NCBI GenBank assembly: GCA_016710625.1
Contig: JADJVK010000054.1
Coordinates: 62,001-126,000, forward strand
DNA: 64,000 nucleotides
Direction: 5' to 3'
DNA from: Saprospiraceae bacterium
GTDB lineage: Bacteria > Bacteroidota > Bacteroidia > Chitinophagales > Saprospiraceae
The position numbers and the translations under genes were made by a program. Of the stretch, positions 29,099-38,641 are shown in pieces. Below the pieces are notes generated by a model, which worked only from the letters and a program-made list of their open reading frames with translations, was not told where the DNA came from and made no database searches. The stretch's first letter is position 1, and every line of letters starts with the position of its first letter.

Positions 29099-29871
29099 AA
29101 TAAATGTTTGAATTTTTCTAATATCCATTCTACATCTTCCGGTGTATCTACACAAAAACTATCTTGATTAGTTTCTACCAATTTAATTTTAAACCCATTT
29201 TCTAACCATCTTAATTGTTCCAAAGATTCAGCTATTTCTAATGATGAGGGTGGCAACTTTGCGATTTGGGAGAGTATATCTTTTCGATACACATACATGC
29301 CCACATGCCTATAATAAGTATAATATTTTAACCATTCTTCAATTGGTTTGTTTTTTACTGCTGGAATGGCTTGTCGACTAAAGTAAAGTGCTTGATTATC
29401 AATATCTTTAACGATTTTTACTTCTCCATCATCCATTAATAAATCATGGCTTTTCACTTCTAACATCATCGTAGAAAGCTCTACTTTTCCATCACAAATA
29501 TCTATTAATAAATTGATTTGTTCTGGAAAAATAAAGGGCTCATCTCCTTGAATATTAACGATATAATCAAAATCTTGCCCTATTTTTTCTGCAATTTCTT
29601 GGCATCTATCTGTTCCACTAGGGTGATTTTCACTTGTGGAAATTGCAGTTGCTCCAAAAGATTTTACATGCTCAATAATACTTTCATGATCAGTTGCAAT
29701 CACAACTGCATCTAAATTTGATTGTATCGTTCTTTCATAAACCCTTTGAATCATTGATTTTCCAGCAATATCGATTAACGGCTTGCCAGGGAAACGAGTT
29801 GATGCATATCTTGCAGGGATTACGCCTAAAATTTTTTTTCCAAATTTGTTCATATTACAACTTATGCTCAA
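29095..29871 (-). CDS. kdsB: 3-deoxy-manno-octulosonate cytidylyltransferase (CMP-KDO synthetase)
   Basis: KdsB activates KDO with CTP for LPS core synthesis. Family signatures are clear: V-I-P-A-R-Y-A-S-T-R-F-P-G-K-P-L at the N-terminus, A-T-D-H-E-S-I, N-H-P-S-G-T-D-R, I-Q-G-D-E-P-F-I and the C-terminal D-T-P-E-D. The frame runs from 29871, but the ATG at 29853 (residue 7) fits the family's usual N-terminus better, giving about 252 aa. It is cytosolic and shows that the organism makes KDO-containing LPS. Confidence 0.94.
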   Translation of the reverse strand: MSISCNMNKFGKKILGVIPARYASTRFPGKPLIDIAGKSMIQRVYERTIQSNLDAVVIATDHESIIEHVKSFGATAISTSENHPSGTDRCQEIAEKIGQDFDYIVNIQGDEPFIFPEQINLLIDICDGKVELSTMMLEVKSHDLLMDDGEVKIVKDIDNQALYFSRQAIPAVKNKPIEEWLKYYTYYRHVGMYVYRKDILSQIAKLPPSSLEIAESLEQLRWLENGFKIKLVETNQDSFCVDTPEDVEWILEKFKHLL

Positions 29872-29931
29872 TTATTACGTTTAATAAATGATTTTGATAA
29901 AAAAATTGAATACTAATTTTTGATTAATATT

Positions 29932-30381
29932 ATGAAAAAGATTCTAAATATCGGATTTGTTTTTGTTGCAATACTATACTCTTGTAAATCTGTTATTTAT
30001 ACACCATCCACTTTGCCAAGTGAAAAACTTGTTTTTGGATATGGTGGAGGATTTAACCCTAAACCAGTTGAATTTATTATGTTGAAAAACGGTCAAATGT
30101 TTACAACTGGTTTGTCAAAAGATACTTTGGAGTGTATTAAAATCAATAAAAGCCTTGCAAAAGCTGCATTTTCAAGCTACTATTCTGCATTTAATGCTCT
30201 TAAGGAACCAGGTACTCCTGGAAATACCTATCGATTTATAGATTTGCAAAAGGATTCGACTTCCAAAAAATATGTTTGGAATAACAAACAATTTGATAAA
30301 AACATTGACAGTTTATATCATGTATTTAAGAAGTTAGTAGAATTACCAGTGATAAAAGAAGATTCAATAATTAAAAACTAA
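29932..30381 (+). CDS. Hypothetical lipoprotein
   Basis: The ATG at 29932 starts a signal peptide with a lipobox-like I-L-Y-S-C, so the Cys near residue 17 would be lipidated after cleavage. An upstream in-frame ATG at 29920 is less likely. The mature part (about 130 aa) has no recognised domain; F-G-Y-G-G-G-F is the most notable stretch. It is followed after 7 bases by a DUF1648 membrane-protein gene, so co-transcription is likely. Confidence 0.65.
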   Translation: MKKILNIGFVFVAILYSCKSVIYTPSTLPSEKLVFGYGGGFNPKPVEFIMLKNGQMFTTGLSKDTLECIKINKSLAKAAFSSYYSAFNALKEPGTPGNTYRFIDLQKDSTSKKYVWNNKQFDKNIDSLYHVFKKLVELPVIKEDSIIKN

Positions 30382-30388
30382 TATTTCT

Positions 30389-30769
30389 TTGAATCCGAAA
30401 ATCCATCTGAAATTATTTAAAATTGATATAATACTTGAAGTTTTAGGTTGGTTTTTATTGGTTTTATTATGGATTGGTTTTATTTATACATTTAACCAAC
30501 TTCCGAATATTATTCCTGGTCATTTTGATGCTTCAGGTAATATTGATGGATATACTGCTAAAAATAGTATTATTGGACTTCCTACTGTTGCTACAATATT
30601 ATTTTCTATTTTAAGAATCATTAATTATTATCCTCATTTATGCAATTACCCTGTAAAAATTTCTGTTGAAAATGCAAAATTTCAATATACTTTAGCTACA
30701 AGATTATTGAGAATACTCAAGTCGTTTATTGTGATATTATTTGGTAAATTATTTACATTATCCAATTAA
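30389..30769 (+). CDS. DUF1648-domain membrane protein, probably 3'-frameshifted
   Basis: 126 aa starting with TTG at 30389. It contains the DUF1648 signature L-P-x-x-I-P-G-H-F-D-A-S-G-N-I-D-G-Y after a first transmembrane segment. The frame closes at 30767-30769, but one base earlier in phase the reading continues through N-V-N-G-S-K-S-T and a second hydrophobic segment to a stop at 30925-30927. That matches the usual layout of the family, which ends in a further helix. A single-base error near 30740-30760 is likely. Function unknown. Confidence 0.7.
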   Translation: MNPKIHLKLFKIDIILEVLGWFLLVLLWIGFIYTFNQLPNIIPGHFDASGNIDGYTAKNSIIGLPTVATILFSILRIINYYPHLCNYPVKISVENAKFQYTLATRLLRILKSFIVILFGKLFTLSN

Positions 30770-30879
30770 ATGTAAATGGTTCGAAATCAACATTTGAATT
30801 TATCTTTATTTATATTGAAATAATTTTACTTTTTATTTTCATTTTCTACTTCTATAAAAATCAAAAAGGCTGGCAATGC

Positions 30880-33141
30880 TTAAAAACTAGCATCCATTCT
30901 GACAGTAATATTTCTTGGAGCTTCTAAAAGACCCGGTCTAAAAGAGTATTCCTTATTTGTAATGTTTTTGGTAATTAGCGCTACTTTGACATTTTCATTT
31001 AATTTGTAATTCAATCGAATATCTAAAACAGTAAAACCCTTGTTATGGTCGGCTCTGTATTGTTTAGCACCGGGAATTAATATTTCAAATACATTATCAA
31101 CCGCTTCCATATTGCTATTATAAATCAAAGTGCCACCAATTGAAAAGCTTTTATAAGTTACATCTGCATCCATTTTTATACTATGTTTGAATCGATATTT
31201 CAAAATATTGTAATTTACACTTGAACTCAAATCTTCTTTTGCAGTAAAATTTTGATATTTTGGATCAATATACATATAACCTGCCATTAAATTTACTGGA
31301 AAATTGCCAATTTTTCCTCTCCCTAAAACACTGAATTCTACTCCTTTTATCACAGTATTGCCAATATTCTGTGATTGAAAACCTAACTTTTCAGGTACAA
31401 ATGTAAATTCCATCATATTTTGATATTCTTGCCAAAAACCTGCTAAATCCAAAAAGCCTTCAAAATTGCCTATTCTAAAGCCTTGTTTTACAGCCAGTTC
31501 GGTTGTCCATCCTGTTTCAGAAGTTAATTTAGTATTGGGCAAAATGCTGAATCCAACATTTGTTTTAATATATTTTTCAGCAATAGTTGGGAAACGATAA
31601 CCTTGACCGAATGATGCTCTAATATATGTCGCTTTTGCAGCTTGTAAATTCATACCAAAACGAAAAACTGGCTTTGATTGAATGGATTTACCATTTGGAA
31701 TCGTATCACCAGCAAAATATACTGGACTATTGATTTGATTACTTTCATATCTCAAACCCACATTTACATTTAATCGATCAAAAAACTTTTTCTCCAATTG
31801 TGCATATGCTGCATAATTGGAGGAACTTAAAAGGCTGTCACCATATAATTGAGCTTTTACTGAAGTACCAGTATAAACTAATCCAGCAGTTGCAATATAT
31901 TGTCTTGCAAATACTCTTTGAAATTGATATTCAGCATAATATAAATTGCTTTTGTTGGATTTGTCGCCAGAAACTTGATTGTTTACAGAGTAAAATCTTC
32001 CGAGAAACTTATGTTTGTTTTCATATTTATCAAAATAAGTGACGGTTGGATCTATATAAAATCGAATTTTATCACTACTTGTATAAGTTAAAGGAAAGCC
32101 TTGCATTCTTCCTGAACCACCATCTTTCCAAAAGAAAAAATAATTAGAAATTCCTTTATTGAAATTTACATTCATTGCTGCTGATAACCTATCAGAAAAT
32201 CTGTATTGCAGTCTCGATGTAAATCGTCCATATCGGGTATAAGTTTTTTCATTGGTTTCATTTCTGTATAAATAATAACCACCAGCTGTAAAATCTAATT
32301 TGCCAAATTTTTGAGCATGAAAGGCACTTACACCATAAGTTATAGGATCCAAATCCCCTTTGTTTTTGTTCCACCAAGCTAACGAAGTATCTCTTGGATT
32401 CATATAAAGTGTTGTAAAAGTAGAAATTTTAGTAATGGGTTCTGACTTTGCAAAGGCAGAACGGACATTGACAATCCCATTTAATGCGGAAGAACCATAA
32501 AGAGTGGATGAAGCACCTTTTAAAACATCAATTTGATCAACGGATTCAACTGGAATATCATCCCAATTCGGGAAACCAGCATCTGCTTGGAGAGCAGGAA
32601 TATCATCGATTAATAACATTACCCTTGAGCCAGCACCATAAGAAAACCCAGAGCCACCTCTTATATTTGCTTGACCATCAATGATATGTACTCCTGGGAC
32701 TTTGTCCAACACCTCATCAACTGATGTTGAATTGATATTTTCTATCAATCTGGGTTTGATTACTTCCAATGAAACAGTTACTTCACCAATTGGTTTTTCA
32801 TATTTTCCTGCTGTTACAGTTGTGGTTTGTAAGAGATAATCCTTTGGTTCTAAAAGAATTGTAGTATTAATTGGAAGTGATTTAGTGTCAATAATTTTTT
32901 CCACATAACCAATATATGATATAACAATTGAAGTAGAATTTCGGTCAATTTGAAGCTCAAATTTTCCATCAGAATCAGTTATTGTACCAGAATTTCCACA
33001 TTTAATATTTGCCCCAATAATGGGTAAATTTGATTGTGCATCCAACAATTTTCCTTTATATTCGATGGATTGAGCAAATGAATTTTGAGAAAAAAAGATC
33101 AAAAAAACAAAACTGATAACAAAAGAAAAATACTTCATCAT
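30880..33141 (-). CDS. TonB-dependent outer-membrane receptor
   Basis: 753 aa. A signal peptide ends at S-F-A-Q. A carboxypeptidase-regulatory-like domain (about 25-110) is followed by the plug (about 115-215, with I-D-G-Q-A-N-I-R-G-G-S-G-F and L-K-G-A-S-S-T-L-Y-G-S-S-A-L-N-G) and a 22-stranded-type barrel ending in a Phe (R-M-D-A-S-F), the usual outer-membrane insertion signal. It takes up a large or scarce substrate using TonB energy. No SusD partner lies next to it, so the substrate (siderophore, cobalamin or other) is unknown. It is divergent from the T9SS gene at 33245. Confidence 0.9.
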   Translation of the reverse strand: MMKYFSFVISFVFLIFFSQNSFAQSIEYKGKLLDAQSNLPIIGANIKCGNSGTITDSDGKFELQIDRNSTSIVISYIGYVEKIIDTKSLPINTTILLEPKDYLLQTTTVTAGKYEKPIGEVTVSLEVIKPRLIENINSTSVDEVLDKVPGVHIIDGQANIRGGSGFSYGAGSRVMLLIDDIPALQADAGFPNWDDIPVESVDQIDVLKGASSTLYGSSALNGIVNVRSAFAKSEPITKISTFTTLYMNPRDTSLAWWNKNKGDLDPITYGVSAFHAQKFGKLDFTAGGYYLYRNETNEKTYTRYGRFTSRLQYRFSDRLSAAMNVNFNKGISNYFFFWKDGGSGRMQGFPLTYTSSDKIRFYIDPTVTYFDKYENKHKFLGRFYSVNNQVSGDKSNKSNLYYAEYQFQRVFARQYIATAGLVYTGTSVKAQLYGDSLLSSSNYAAYAQLEKKFFDRLNVNVGLRYESNQINSPVYFAGDTIPNGKSIQSKPVFRFGMNLQAAKATYIRASFGQGYRFPTIAEKYIKTNVGFSILPNTKLTSETGWTTELAVKQGFRIGNFEGFLDLAGFWQEYQNMMEFTFVPEKLGFQSQNIGNTVIKGVEFSVLGRGKIGNFPVNLMAGYMYIDPKYQNFTAKEDLSSSVNYNILKYRFKHSIKMDADVTYKSFSIGGTLIYNSNMEAVDNVFEILIPGAKQYRADHNKGFTVLDIRLNYKLNENVKVALITKNITNKEYSFRPGLLEAPRNITVRMDASF

Positions 33142-33215
33142 TTTAATTTACAAATTGAAATATGAAAATTTTAAATTATATTTTATATGTTCTCAAAAGT
33201 AATTAATAATTTTAT

Positions 33216-33223
33216 TAACTTTG
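33216..33223 (+). promoter_or_regulatory. Putative -7 box for the gene at 33245
   Basis: TAACTTTG matches TAnnTTTG, 21 bases before the ATG. No clear -33 box. Confidence 0.4.
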
Positions 33224-33244
33224 AAATAAATTAAAATTTTATAT

Positions 33245-34033
33245 ATGAAACATTTAATATTTACATTCTTATTAATTGGTTTTTTTAGCTTTGAATCTAA
33301 TGCTCAATTTTGTAAACCCGATGCGATGTACAAAGATTCATCTGCTGGGGTATATCCAAAACCATCAGTTGGAATTGATAAAAAGGCATGTGTGAATACA
33401 AAATATGATTATACATTTACTGTTGTTGTTTCAAAATCAATACCTTATTTAGGTTTGGAAATTCCTTTATATCGAGTTGGTATTGATACTGTTGGAGCGG
33501 TTGATAACTTACCTAAAGGAATTACTTATAAATGTGATCCACCGAACTGTCAATTTGATTCAAATACAAGAGGTTGCATTATTTTGACTGGTATTCCAAC
33601 TGCTGTGAATGTAGCGCCTTTCAATTATGATTTGAAAATTAAAGCTTCTGCAAATACTGCTTTTGGTCCATTAGCAATAGAATTTCCAGGTACTATTTTC
33701 CCAGGAAACTATTATTTAAGATTATTACCTGAAGGAAATGATAGTTGTAAGATTTCAGCAAATAATGATTTGTTGGCGAATGATTTTCAAACAACGATAA
33801 AGCCAAATCCATTTTCAAACGAAACTAATATTTCATTTGTAACTGAAGTTCCAGAGGCAATTACTTTCTCTGTTTATAATCAGCTTGGAGCAATAATAAA
33901 TCAAAGAAAAATAGAGTCGAATATTGGAGAGAATAACATCCTTTTTGATGCTAAAGATTTGAACGGTTTGTATTACTATAGTTTACAATCGAAAGAGCGG
34001 AAAAGTGTTGGAAAGTTATTGATAATCAAATAG
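33245..34033 (+). CDS. Secreted protein with T9SS type A sorting domain
   Basis: 262 aa. A signal peptide ends at S-N-A-Q. The body (about 22-180) is beta-rich with several Cys residues (C-K-P, C-V-N, K-C-D-P-P-N-C, R-G-C) that could form disulfides after export. It ends in a T9SS type A tail starting T-I-K-P-N-P-F-S-N-E. The middle has an Ig/cadherin-like look (F-N-Y-D-L-K-I-K-A-S-A-N-T) but no firm family. It is expected on the cell surface or in the medium. Confidence 0.8.
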   Translation: MKHLIFTFLLIGFFSFESNAQFCKPDAMYKDSSAGVYPKPSVGIDKKACVNTKYDYTFTVVVSKSIPYLGLEIPLYRVGIDTVGAVDNLPKGITYKCDPPNCQFDSNTRGCIILTGIPTAVNVAPFNYDLKIKASANTAFGPLAIEFPGTIFPGNYYLRLLPEGNDSCKISANNDLLANDFQTTIKPNPFSNETNISFVTEVPEAITFSVYNQLGAIINQRKIESNIGENNILFDAKDLNGLYYYSLQSKERKSVGKLLIIK

Positions 34034-34040
34034 ATTAGGG

Positions 34041-34077
34041 AAATGAGCGGATGAATTCATCCGCTCATTTTTTTTAT
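34041..34077 (+). terminator. Intrinsic terminator after the gene at 33245
   Basis: The 30 bases 34041-34070 are a perfect palindrome (aaatgagcggatgaa and its complement), giving a stem of up to 15 bp, followed by a further T-run to 34075. The next gene is convergent and stops at 34077. The T-run supports + strand use. Confidence 0.9.
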
Positions 34078-36002
34078 TATTCCTTATCTGATTTTGCTTT
34101 ATTTTTCTTTTCAGGATCCATCATTTCCATTAATTTAAGTCCAAGTAAGCCATCGATTGATGAACCTCCACCATTTGTCCCTCCAATTAATACATCAGGT
34201 ATCAATTTTATATTTCCTTTTGATAATTCTTCTGTAATTTTAAATCTTGTAAAGTTCTCACCGCCTAATGCATTCACTGCCAATTCATAAGCTTCTGCAG
34301 TTGATTTACCAATTTCAAGAATTTTTCCTGCTTCAGCAGATCCTGTCAATGATATTTGTTCAGCAAGAGCTGCTGCTTTTAATTTAGTCGCTTCAGATTC
34401 AGCCATTGCTCTAGCTTTTGTTGCCTCAGCTTCAGCATGAGCTCTAAGTTTGGTCGCTTCAGCTTCTGCACCTACTGATAATTTGATACTGGTTGCTTCA
34501 CCTTCTGATTTTTTCACAGCTGCATTTGCTGTTCTTTCTGCAATTTCAACGCTTTGTTGAGCTTGAACAATTTCTTTTTGCATATCTGCAATTGCAGTCT
34601 GTTTTTCCATTCCTTGCCTTGTTTCTTGAGCTTTCATTTGAGTATCAAAGGTGACTTTTTGCTCTTCTGCTATTTTTCTGTCAGTTAAAGTTTTCATTAA
34701 GGATTCAGGTGGTACAATATCACCAATCAATGTGTCAACTGCATTTACATTATATTCATCCAAAACTTTTTTGATATGTGCTTTCGCTGATTCTTGTCTT
34801 TCTTTTCTGGTACTCAAAAAGGCAATTACATCACTATCCTGAGCAGAGTTACGGAAATAATTACCAATTGTAGGTTCCAATACTTGTGAAACAAGATTGA
34901 CCATATTCCCAAATCTGGCAATTACTTTTGGAGCTTCAGTAGTTGGTACATGAATGATTTGAGCAACATCCAGATTGAAAGGGAAACCATCTTTTGAACG
35001 AACAGTAATCGTAGATAAATTTTTATCTAAATTGTGGGCTTCGCTCCTTGCAGCTGCCCAGTTAAGCACTAAATTAGTAGTAGGTACAAGTTCAACTTTC
35101 ATCGTGTACTTATTAATTGGATATTTGCCAGGTCCTAATGGCTCTAGCCAAACGCCTTTAAATCCTTTTTCAACGATATTACCATGTTTGAATTCAGAAC
35201 CAGTCAAATCACTTCCTTCTTGACCAATATAAGAAATAACTACCCCAACATAACCAATTGGGATTTCAGTCATTGGTATTTCTTCAATTTGCACTGCCCA
35301 AGGATTCAAATTGTAAGATCCAGCTAAAATTACCTGAGGTTGAAGCCCTCTATTTCCATTGTTTTTCAAGAAAACATCGAAATCTTGGAAATTATTATGC
35401 CCCTCTACTAATTTTCCAGCTATCTGACCTTGATCAATTGGCAAACCATCTAAAGTTGTAACAATTCCAACCATACTTTCTTGAATCCTAATCATTTCTG
35501 TAACACTTACTTGGAATAGGAAAGTATTAATACGATAAGAACCGGCAGTTATGTAGGCAGTTTGTCGACCTCTTTGTCCTCCATTTTCTAAGAATTTTTC
35601 AGCATCTTGAAAATTATCACACTCTGCTTTTTGGCCCAAAATATTACCTGTGGGGATTTCGGCACCATCTTTTGCAAGCACCAAACCGATTTTACCTTCT
35701 GGAATGATGGTGAAACTTTGCATGGTTACGTCATATTGCCAAAACCACATACCGAAATACAAACCAGGAGCTAAAGTTTTAGCTTGAAATCCAGCTTCGC
35801 CTTTTGTGGCAATAATTCTTCCATCTGGCAAAGATTTAAATTCTCCAAAAAGAACGAACTTTTTAGTAACAAGACCAATTTTATCTTCAGGCACTATCAA
35901 CATCCCAAAGAAAAACCTCAGAATATAAGTATATGAAAATAACAAAATTAGAATTGGAATAATCCACCAAAACCTAAAAATTTTAAAATAAAAGTCTTCC
36001 AT
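34077..36002 (-). CDS. SPFH-domain (flotillin-like) membrane protein
   Basis: 641 aa. One transmembrane segment lies near 10-35, followed by repeated beta modules with I-G-L-V and P-G-x-Y patterns, an SPFH/band 7 region (about 300-430) and a long Ala/Glu-rich coiled coil (about 450-570, with A-E-A-E-A-T-K repeats). It ends in a G-G-T-N-G-G-G loop and a charged tail. Flotillin-type proteins build membrane scaffolds. The tandem modules before the SPFH domain make it longer than a typical 480-aa flotillin. The neighbours do not indicate a partner. Confidence 0.85.
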   Translation of the reverse strand: MEDFYFKIFRFWWIIPILILLFSYTYILRFFFGMLIVPEDKIGLVTKKFVLFGEFKSLPDGRIIATKGEAGFQAKTLAPGLYFGMWFWQYDVTMQSFTIIPEGKIGLVLAKDGAEIPTGNILGQKAECDNFQDAEKFLENGGQRGRQTAYITAGSYRINTFLFQVSVTEMIRIQESMVGIVTTLDGLPIDQGQIAGKLVEGHNNFQDFDVFLKNNGNRGLQPQVILAGSYNLNPWAVQIEEIPMTEIPIGYVGVVISYIGQEGSDLTGSEFKHGNIVEKGFKGVWLEPLGPGKYPINKYTMKVELVPTTNLVLNWAAARSEAHNLDKNLSTITVRSKDGFPFNLDVAQIIHVPTTEAPKVIARFGNMVNLVSQVLEPTIGNYFRNSAQDSDVIAFLSTRKERQESAKAHIKKVLDEYNVNAVDTLIGDIVPPESLMKTLTDRKIAEEQKVTFDTQMKAQETRQGMEKQTAIADMQKEIVQAQQSVEIAERTANAAVKKSEGEATSIKLSVGAEAEATKLRAHAEAEATKARAMAESEATKLKAAALAEQISLTGSAEAGKILEIGKSTAEAYELAVNALGGENFTRFKITEELSKGNIKLIPDVLIGGTNGGGSSIDGLLGLKLMEMMDPEKKNKAKSDKE

Positions 36003-36181
36003 GATTAAATAAATTTTATTTGAACAATGTTTTTAAATATTTTCAATAAACCATTGAAAATTATAAAATAAATTTAATAATAAAAGAGAATTTTTATCTA
36101 ATTATCTAGATTTAATTCTTGAAAATATCGACTATTCATTGAGTAAATAGATTATAATTTTATATTCTAAAATCTATTTTC

Positions 36182-37291
36182 TTACAAAATATATTTTTTC
36201 AAAATTGGAATTTTGGATAAGATATAAATGGAAAGGATGGACAAAATTAAAACCGTAATAGCTTGAAAAAATGTACCCAATATTGGATTGATTTGCCAAT
36301 AAATATATTGGTCTGAGGTGATTTTACTCCAGCCCCAAAGGAAATTTTTTAGTAAATCAATAATGAGTACATGAATGAAATAGACTCCGAAACTGATATC
36401 TGAAAAGTAATGAATAAAATGGTCAATTTTTGGATATTTATTAGCAAAGCTTTTCCAATCATAATTTTTCAGAAATAAATATAAAGCAAAAGAAATGAAA
36501 ACTACGTTTGGACTGAAATAAACAAATACTTTGTCATCATAACTTCCTTTTTGTTCAGCCAAATATTGTGCAGCAAAAAATGTAATAAACGGAATAGTAA
36601 TCATTAAATAATAAATCCATTTTCTATTTTGAATTGGATATGTTGATATATAATACCCCATCACATAAAAGCCAATATAACCGAGCCAACCAACATATTT
36701 TACCATAAAAACATTTGGAATAAAATGCTGTATCGTGGTTATAAAAAAGGTGAAGCCTAAAAAATATTCTATTTCGAATCTTGTGGCATGTCGAGTGAAA
36801 ACCCTAAATATTGGAGTTAAAAAATATAGACTTAAAATCATCGATATGAACCAGAGATGATAATAAACATCTTCGAAAATTATTTTTTGATAAATTTTTG
36901 ACCAATCTGGAGCTTTCCATTGATCGATATATCCTCTGTTTTCATAGAGTGTATAAACAATTGCCCAAAACAAAAATGGAACAAATACTCTTCGGAATCT
37001 TTTGAATAAAAAATCCTTTATAGGCTCAACTTTTTTTGGATTAAGCAAAAAAGCACCACTAATCATGATGAAAAAAGGAGATGCCCAGCGAAACAAACTG
37101 TAATAGAAATTTGCAGAAAACCAATTTGCACCATATGGCTGATTAGGATCAAATTTCTGTAGATTTTCTCCAACAGAGTGCATGAAAACAACAGCAATAG
37201 CAGCAAAACTCCTAATATAATGTGCATAAAGCACATCAGAAGATGATTTTTTGGCTACAATTTTAGTTATTTCATCGTTTTCGACTTCCAT
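36182..37291 (-). CDS. Acyltransferase 3 family membrane protein
   Basis: 369 aa with about ten transmembrane helices. The N-terminal block Y-I-R-S-F-A-A-I-A-V-V-F-M-H-S contains the R...H pair typical of acyltransferase 3 / OafA-type proteins, where the His is the likely catalytic residue. W-A-S-P-F-F-I-M-I-S-G-A-F and the F-L-F-K-R-F-R-R-V-F-V-P-F block follow as expected. It probably O-acetylates or otherwise acylates a cell-surface glycan from the cytoplasmic side. Substrate unknown; it is not in a glycan cluster. Confidence 0.88.
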   Translation of the reverse strand: MEVENDEITKIVAKKSSSDVLYAHYIRSFAAIAVVFMHSVGENLQKFDPNQPYGANWFSANFYYSLFRWASPFFIMISGAFLLNPKKVEPIKDFLFKRFRRVFVPFLFWAIVYTLYENRGYIDQWKAPDWSKIYQKIIFEDVYYHLWFISMILSLYFLTPIFRVFTRHATRFEIEYFLGFTFFITTIQHFIPNVFMVKYVGWLGYIGFYVMGYYISTYPIQNRKWIYYLMITIPFITFFAAQYLAEQKGSYDDKVFVYFSPNVVFISFALYLFLKNYDWKSFANKYPKIDHFIHYFSDISFGVYFIHVLIIDLLKNFLWGWSKITSDQYIYWQINPILGTFFQAITVLILSILSIYILSKIPILKKYIL

Positions 37292-37370
37292 AAATTATTT
37301 CTGAAGGCAAAAATAATTAGGTACAATGAAAAATGTAAGGTAAATCCAACTATTTTAAATATTATTTGAA

Positions 37371-38396
37371 TTAATCCTTGAATATTTGAATTTTTTTCTG
37401 TCCTGGTTTTGCATACCCACGATACATTCCTTCGCTATTGAAGGGCATTGCGATGTTTCCAAAACTATCTAAAATGATACAACCACCTTCACCTCCTTTT
37501 TCGACTAATTTCTTCATAATTACTTCATTTCCAGCTTCTTCAACTGTCATTTTTTTATAGGATATGAGTGAAGATATATCATGTGCAACGGCATATCGTA
37601 TAAAATATTCACCATGCCCAGTGCAAGAAACAGCACAACTATTATTATCTGCATAAGTGCCAGCTCCAATTATCGGTGTATCCCCAAATCGATTCCATCT
37701 TTTATTGGTCATCCCTCCAGTGCTAGTCCCAGCAGCTAAATTACCATTATTGTCTAGAGCAATACAACCAACAGTACCAAATTTTTTGTCTGGATTTTCA
37801 CTTCGTTTCGATTGTTCTATGGAATCTTCTTCTGCTTTTATTTTTTGAAGGCTATTCCATCTATTTTCAGTGAAAAAATAGCTTGGATCTACTATTTCTA
37901 AATTATTTTCCTTTGCAAAAGTTTCAGCTCCAATACCTGTCAATAAAACATGTTTCGATTTTTCCATCACCGCCCTAGCAAGACTAATTGGGTTTTTAAC
38001 GATTGTTACGCCTCCAACGGCACCAGCCATTTGATTTTTTCCATCCATAATCGAGGCATCTAATTCATTTTTACCATCATGAGTAAATACAGCGCCTTTA
38101 CCTGCATTGAATAAAGGACAATCTTCCAAATATCTAATCGTTTTTTCAACTGCATCAAGTGAAGAACCACCATTTTTGAGAACCGATTCTCCAATTGTTA
38201 AAGCAGTATCCAATGCATTAGTATATTGCATTGCTTTTTCTTTGCTCATTTCTTTCTGATTGAGTGTGCCAGCACCTCCATGAATCACAATAGCATATGG
38301 AGGCTTAGTTGCACTTTTCTTTTTATTCGCAACTTCAGAACAGCTAATGATTACAAGAAAATTTAAAATTATTAAAAAAAGTAATTTGAAATTCAT
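37371..38396 (-). CDS. Isoaspartyl peptidase / L-asparaginase, lipoprotein form
   Basis: Ntn-hydrolase of the plant-type asparaginase family. The I-V-I-H-G-G-A-G-T opening, the N-A-G-K-G-A-V-F segment and the autocleavage site F-G-T-V-G-C-I-A with the catalytic Thr are all present, as is G-T-S-T-G-G-M-T-N-K. The frame opens at 38423, but the ATG at 38396 begins a signal peptide with the lipobox I-I-S-C, so the enzyme is probably a periplasm-facing lipoprotein of about 341 aa. It would hydrolyse isoaspartyl dipeptides or asparagine. It is monocistronic. Confidence 0.9.
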   Translation of the reverse strand: MNFKLLFLIILNFLVIISCSEVANKKKSATKPPYAIVIHGGAGTLNQKEMSKEKAMQYTNALDTALTIGESVLKNGGSSLDAVEKTIRYLEDCPLFNAGKGAVFTHDGKNELDASIMDGKNQMAGAVGGVTIVKNPISLARAVMEKSKHVLLTGIGAETFAKENNLEIVDPSYFFTENRWNSLQKIKAEEDSIEQSKRSENPDKKFGTVGCIALDNNGNLAAGTSTGGMTNKRWNRFGDTPIIGAGTYADNNSCAVSCTGHGEYFIRYAVAHDISSLISYKKMTVEEAGNEVIMKKLVEKGGEGGCIILDSFGNIAMPFNSEGMYRGYAKPGQKKIQIFKD

Positions 38397-38601
38397 CATT
38401 ATTAATTTTTTGCAAATTAACAATTTATAATAAGTTTACATGTAAAATAATTAAAATTATTAATCAATTCACTTACAGTCTGTAACATAAGTAAAATTTT
38501 TACTTATAATTATTAGCAATCATATGATTTAATAATGTTCAAATGTTAATTATTTTATAATACTATCTATTTATATACTCTTTTTAGCGATTAAAAAGTT
38601 A

Positions 38602-38609
38602 TACATTTG
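38602..38609 (+). promoter_or_regulatory. Putative -7 box for the TPR/OMP pair
   Basis: TACATTTG matches TAnnTTTG perfectly, 32 bases before the ATG at 38642. The -33 region is T-rich but not TTTG. Confidence 0.5.
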
Positions 38610-38641
38610 TCAAATTAAGGATAAAAACAACCAACTTATAT

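Noticed and set aside
30771..30800. A ggttcgaaatc stretch recalling a tRNA T-arm
   Set aside because: No acceptor or anticodon stem can be formed around it; no tRNA gene is present.
34041..34070. A 30-base perfect palindrome as a protein-binding operator
   Set aside because: It lies between convergent gene ends and is followed by a T-run, so a terminator explains it better.
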